Assembly (NCBI GenBank): GCA_016937315.1
Contig: JAFGWD010000242.1
Span: forward strand, 1-10,868
Direction of reading: 5' to 3'
Origin: Rhodospirillaceae bacterium
Lineage (GTDB): Bacteria > Pseudomonadota > Alphaproteobacteria > Rhodospirillales > Rhodospirillaceae
DNA: 10,868 nucleotides
A program made the translations under genes and the position numbers. The first letter of the stretch is position 1, and the number at the start of each line of letters is the position of its first letter. The notes under the pieces are model-generated. The model saw only the letters and a list, made by a program, of their open reading frames with translations, was not told the DNA's origin and did not search any database. This document shows positions 9,965-10,868 of this stretch, piece by piece.

Positions 9965-9998
9965 GCCGATCCCCACAAGGAAACCCCATGAGGATCGG
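9954..9998 (-). other. Two overlapping stem-loops at the 5' end of the rplA-rplJ gap
   Basis: Immediately after rplA the transcript holds CCGAUCCUCA / UGGGGAUCGG (9998-9989 with 9975-9966), a 10-bp stem with one U-G wobble and a 13-base loop. It is followed by GGCUU / AAGCC (9967-9963 with 9958-9954) with a GAGG tetraloop. They overlap by two bases, so both can nearly coexist. Neither is followed by a U-tract, so they are not standard terminators. Confidence 0.5.
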
Positions 9999-10008
9999 AA
10001 TTCTGGCT

Positions 10009-10704
10009 TCATCCCACGACGTCGGAAACGTTGAGCTTAACGCCCGGTCCCATCGTCGAGGAAACCGAAATCTTCTTCAAATAGATACCCTTGGCACCCG
10101 TGGGCTTTGCCTTGTTGATGGCGTCCACAAAGGCCTTGATGTTGTCAGCCAACTGCGCTTCCGTGAAGGAAGCCCGGCCAACACCACCGTGCACAATACC
10201 CGCCTTTTCAACGCGGAACTGCACCTGGCCGCCCTTGGCCGCTTTCACCGCTTCCGCAACGTTCATGGTTACGGTGCCCAGCTTCGGGTTCGGCATCAGG
10301 CCGCGCGGCCCCAGAACCTTACCCAAACGCCCGACAATCCCCATCATATCCGGGGTCGCGATGCAACGATCAAAATTCATCTGGCCGCCCTGGATCTGTT
10401 CCATCAGATCGTCGGCACCCACCAATTCCGCGCCTGCGGCCAACGCCTCGTCAGCCTTCGGACCACGGGCGAACACAGCGACACGCACCGTCTTACCCGT
10501 GCCATGCGGCAAGGACACAACGCCACGCACCATCTGATCCGCATGACGTGGGTCAACGCCCAAGTTCATCGCGACTTCAACGGTTTCGTCAAACTTCGCC
10601 ACAGCACGCGCCTTGATCAGGGCGACAGCCTCGGTGAGGGTGTAAAACTTTTCGCGATCGATGCCTTTATAGACAGCGGTCAAACGCTTTCCAAGCTTCG
10701 CCAT
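10009..10704 (-). CDS. rplA: 50S ribosomal protein L1 (uL1)
   Basis: uL1 forms the mobile L1 stalk of the large subunit, binds 23S rRNA next to the E site and helps release deacylated tRNA. In E. coli it also represses translation of the rplK-rplA message. The 231 residues match the usual bacterial length. They begin MAKLGKRL and include the domain I segment FDETVEVAMNLGVDPRHADQ (38-57), a central domain at about 68-160, and the signature LGKVLGPRGLMPNPKLGTVT (127-146). The C-terminal part contains GIYLKKISVSSTMGPGVKL (206-224), which completes domain I. The ATG at 10704 lies 4 bases after the rplK stop, and its GGAG is within the last codons of rplK, so the two genes are probably translationally coupled. 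Stop is TGA. Confidence 0.98.
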   Translation of the reverse strand: MAKLGKRLTAVYKGIDREKFYTLTEAVALIKARAVAKFDETVEVAMNLGVDPRHADQMVRGVVSLPHGTGKTVRVAVFARGPKADEALAAGAELVGADDLMEQIQGGQMNFDRCIATPDMMGIVGRLGKVLGPRGLMPNPKLGTVTMNVAEAVKAAKGGQVQFRVEKAGIVHGGVGRASFTEAQLADNIKAFVDAINKAKPTGAKGIYLKKISVSSTMGPGVKLNVSDVVG

Positions 10705-10708
10705 GAGC

Positions 10709-10868
10709 TTACTCCACCACCTGAAGGCCCATGGAACGGGCGGAACCGCGCACCATCTCGATGGCCGCTTCGACGGAATGACAGTTCAGGTTCGGCATTT
10801 TCGCCTCAGCGATTTCGCGAACCTGGGCTTCCGTCACCGCACCGGCATTCGACGCGCCGGGAGTCTGA
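10709..10868 (-). CDS. rplK: 50S ribosomal protein L11 (uL11), C-terminal part
   Basis: The reading frame enters from the right edge of the window and ends at TAA (10711-10709). The visible 52 residues begin QTPGASNAGAVTEAQVREIA, continue EAKMPNLNCHSVEAAIEMVR, and end GSARSMGLQVVE. This is the C-terminal RNA-binding domain of L11: the MPNLNC segment and the SVEAA...GSARSMG helix are characteristic. L11 binds the GTPase-associated region of 23S rRNA next to L10-L12 and is needed for RelA activation. The N-terminal domain and the start lie outside the window, so this is an edge truncation and not a broken gene. Confidence 0.96.
   Translation of the reverse strand, partial: QTPGASNAGAVTEAQVREIAEAKMPNLNCHSVEAAIEMVRGSARSMGLQVVE

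Larger units (their letters stand above)
9746..9972 (-). repeat. Long-range 10-bp inverted repeat across the rplJ leader
   Basis: GGATCGGCTT (9746-9755) and AAGCCGATCC (9963-9972) are exact inverted copies 207 bases apart. In a transcript reading through from rplA they could pair and close the whole leader about 50 bases before the rplJ start. The same 5' segment has two local pairing partners (see the hairpins at 9954-9998). Confidence 0.5.

Noticed and set aside
9759..9989. 76-codon minus-strand frame in the rplA-rplJ gap
   Set aside because: Its ATG falls in a hairpin loop without a Shine-Dalgarno, and it runs straight through the L10 leader core, whose RNA conservation explains the sequence better.

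Overview
The window is a block of the bacterial ribosomal-protein/RNA polymerase cluster, all on the minus strand. In transcription order it holds rplK (3' part only), rplA, rplJ, rplL, rpoB and rpoC, followed by a clear intrinsic terminator. It looks like an alphaproteobacterial chromosome, perhaps close to Rhodospirillales. The evidence is moderately high GC, the proteobacterial gene order, rpoB and rpoC proteins of 1393 and 1389 residues with proteobacterial-type insertions, and the RpoB N-terminus with its MPNLIEVQKNSYDQFL segment. The genus cannot be told from this sequence alone.

Layout from right to left. 10868-10709 is the C-terminal RNA-binding domain of L11, cut by the window edge. 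10704-10009 is L1, only 4 bases after rplK. 10008-9697 is a 312-base non-coding leader with an L10-type autoregulatory RNA core (about 9870-9925) and several other stem-loops. 9696-9178 is L10, which starts at GTG. 9122-8748 is L7/L12. 8747-8505 is a 243-base spacer packed with consecutive stem-loops, including a very GC-rich hairpin 34 bases after the rplL stop. 8504-4323 is RpoB. 4322-4229 is a 94-base spacer with a perfect 10-bp inverted repeat. 4228-59 is RpoC. 35-1 is the terminator hairpin plus U-tract.

How the parts work together: L11, L10 and L12 form the GTPase-associated stalk of the 50S subunit, and L1 forms the opposite stalk. The beta and beta' subunits form the catalytic core of RNA polymerase. 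Co-transcription ties ribosome and polymerase synthesis together. The ribosomal proteins are needed in larger amounts (especially L12) than RpoB and RpoC, so the non-coding spacers are where differential control is expected: L10 feedback before rplJ, and attenuation or RNA processing between rplL and rpoB.

The protein-coding content is ordinary and well conserved. I see no mobile element, CRISPR array, tRNA, rRNA, toxin-antitoxin or defence system. The only material that may be undescribed is RNA structure in the three larger spacers: a segment before rplJ with three alternative pairing partners, an end-to-end array of hairpins upstream of rpoB, and a hairpin between rpoB and rpoC. All pairings were found by eye, without folding energies or alignments.
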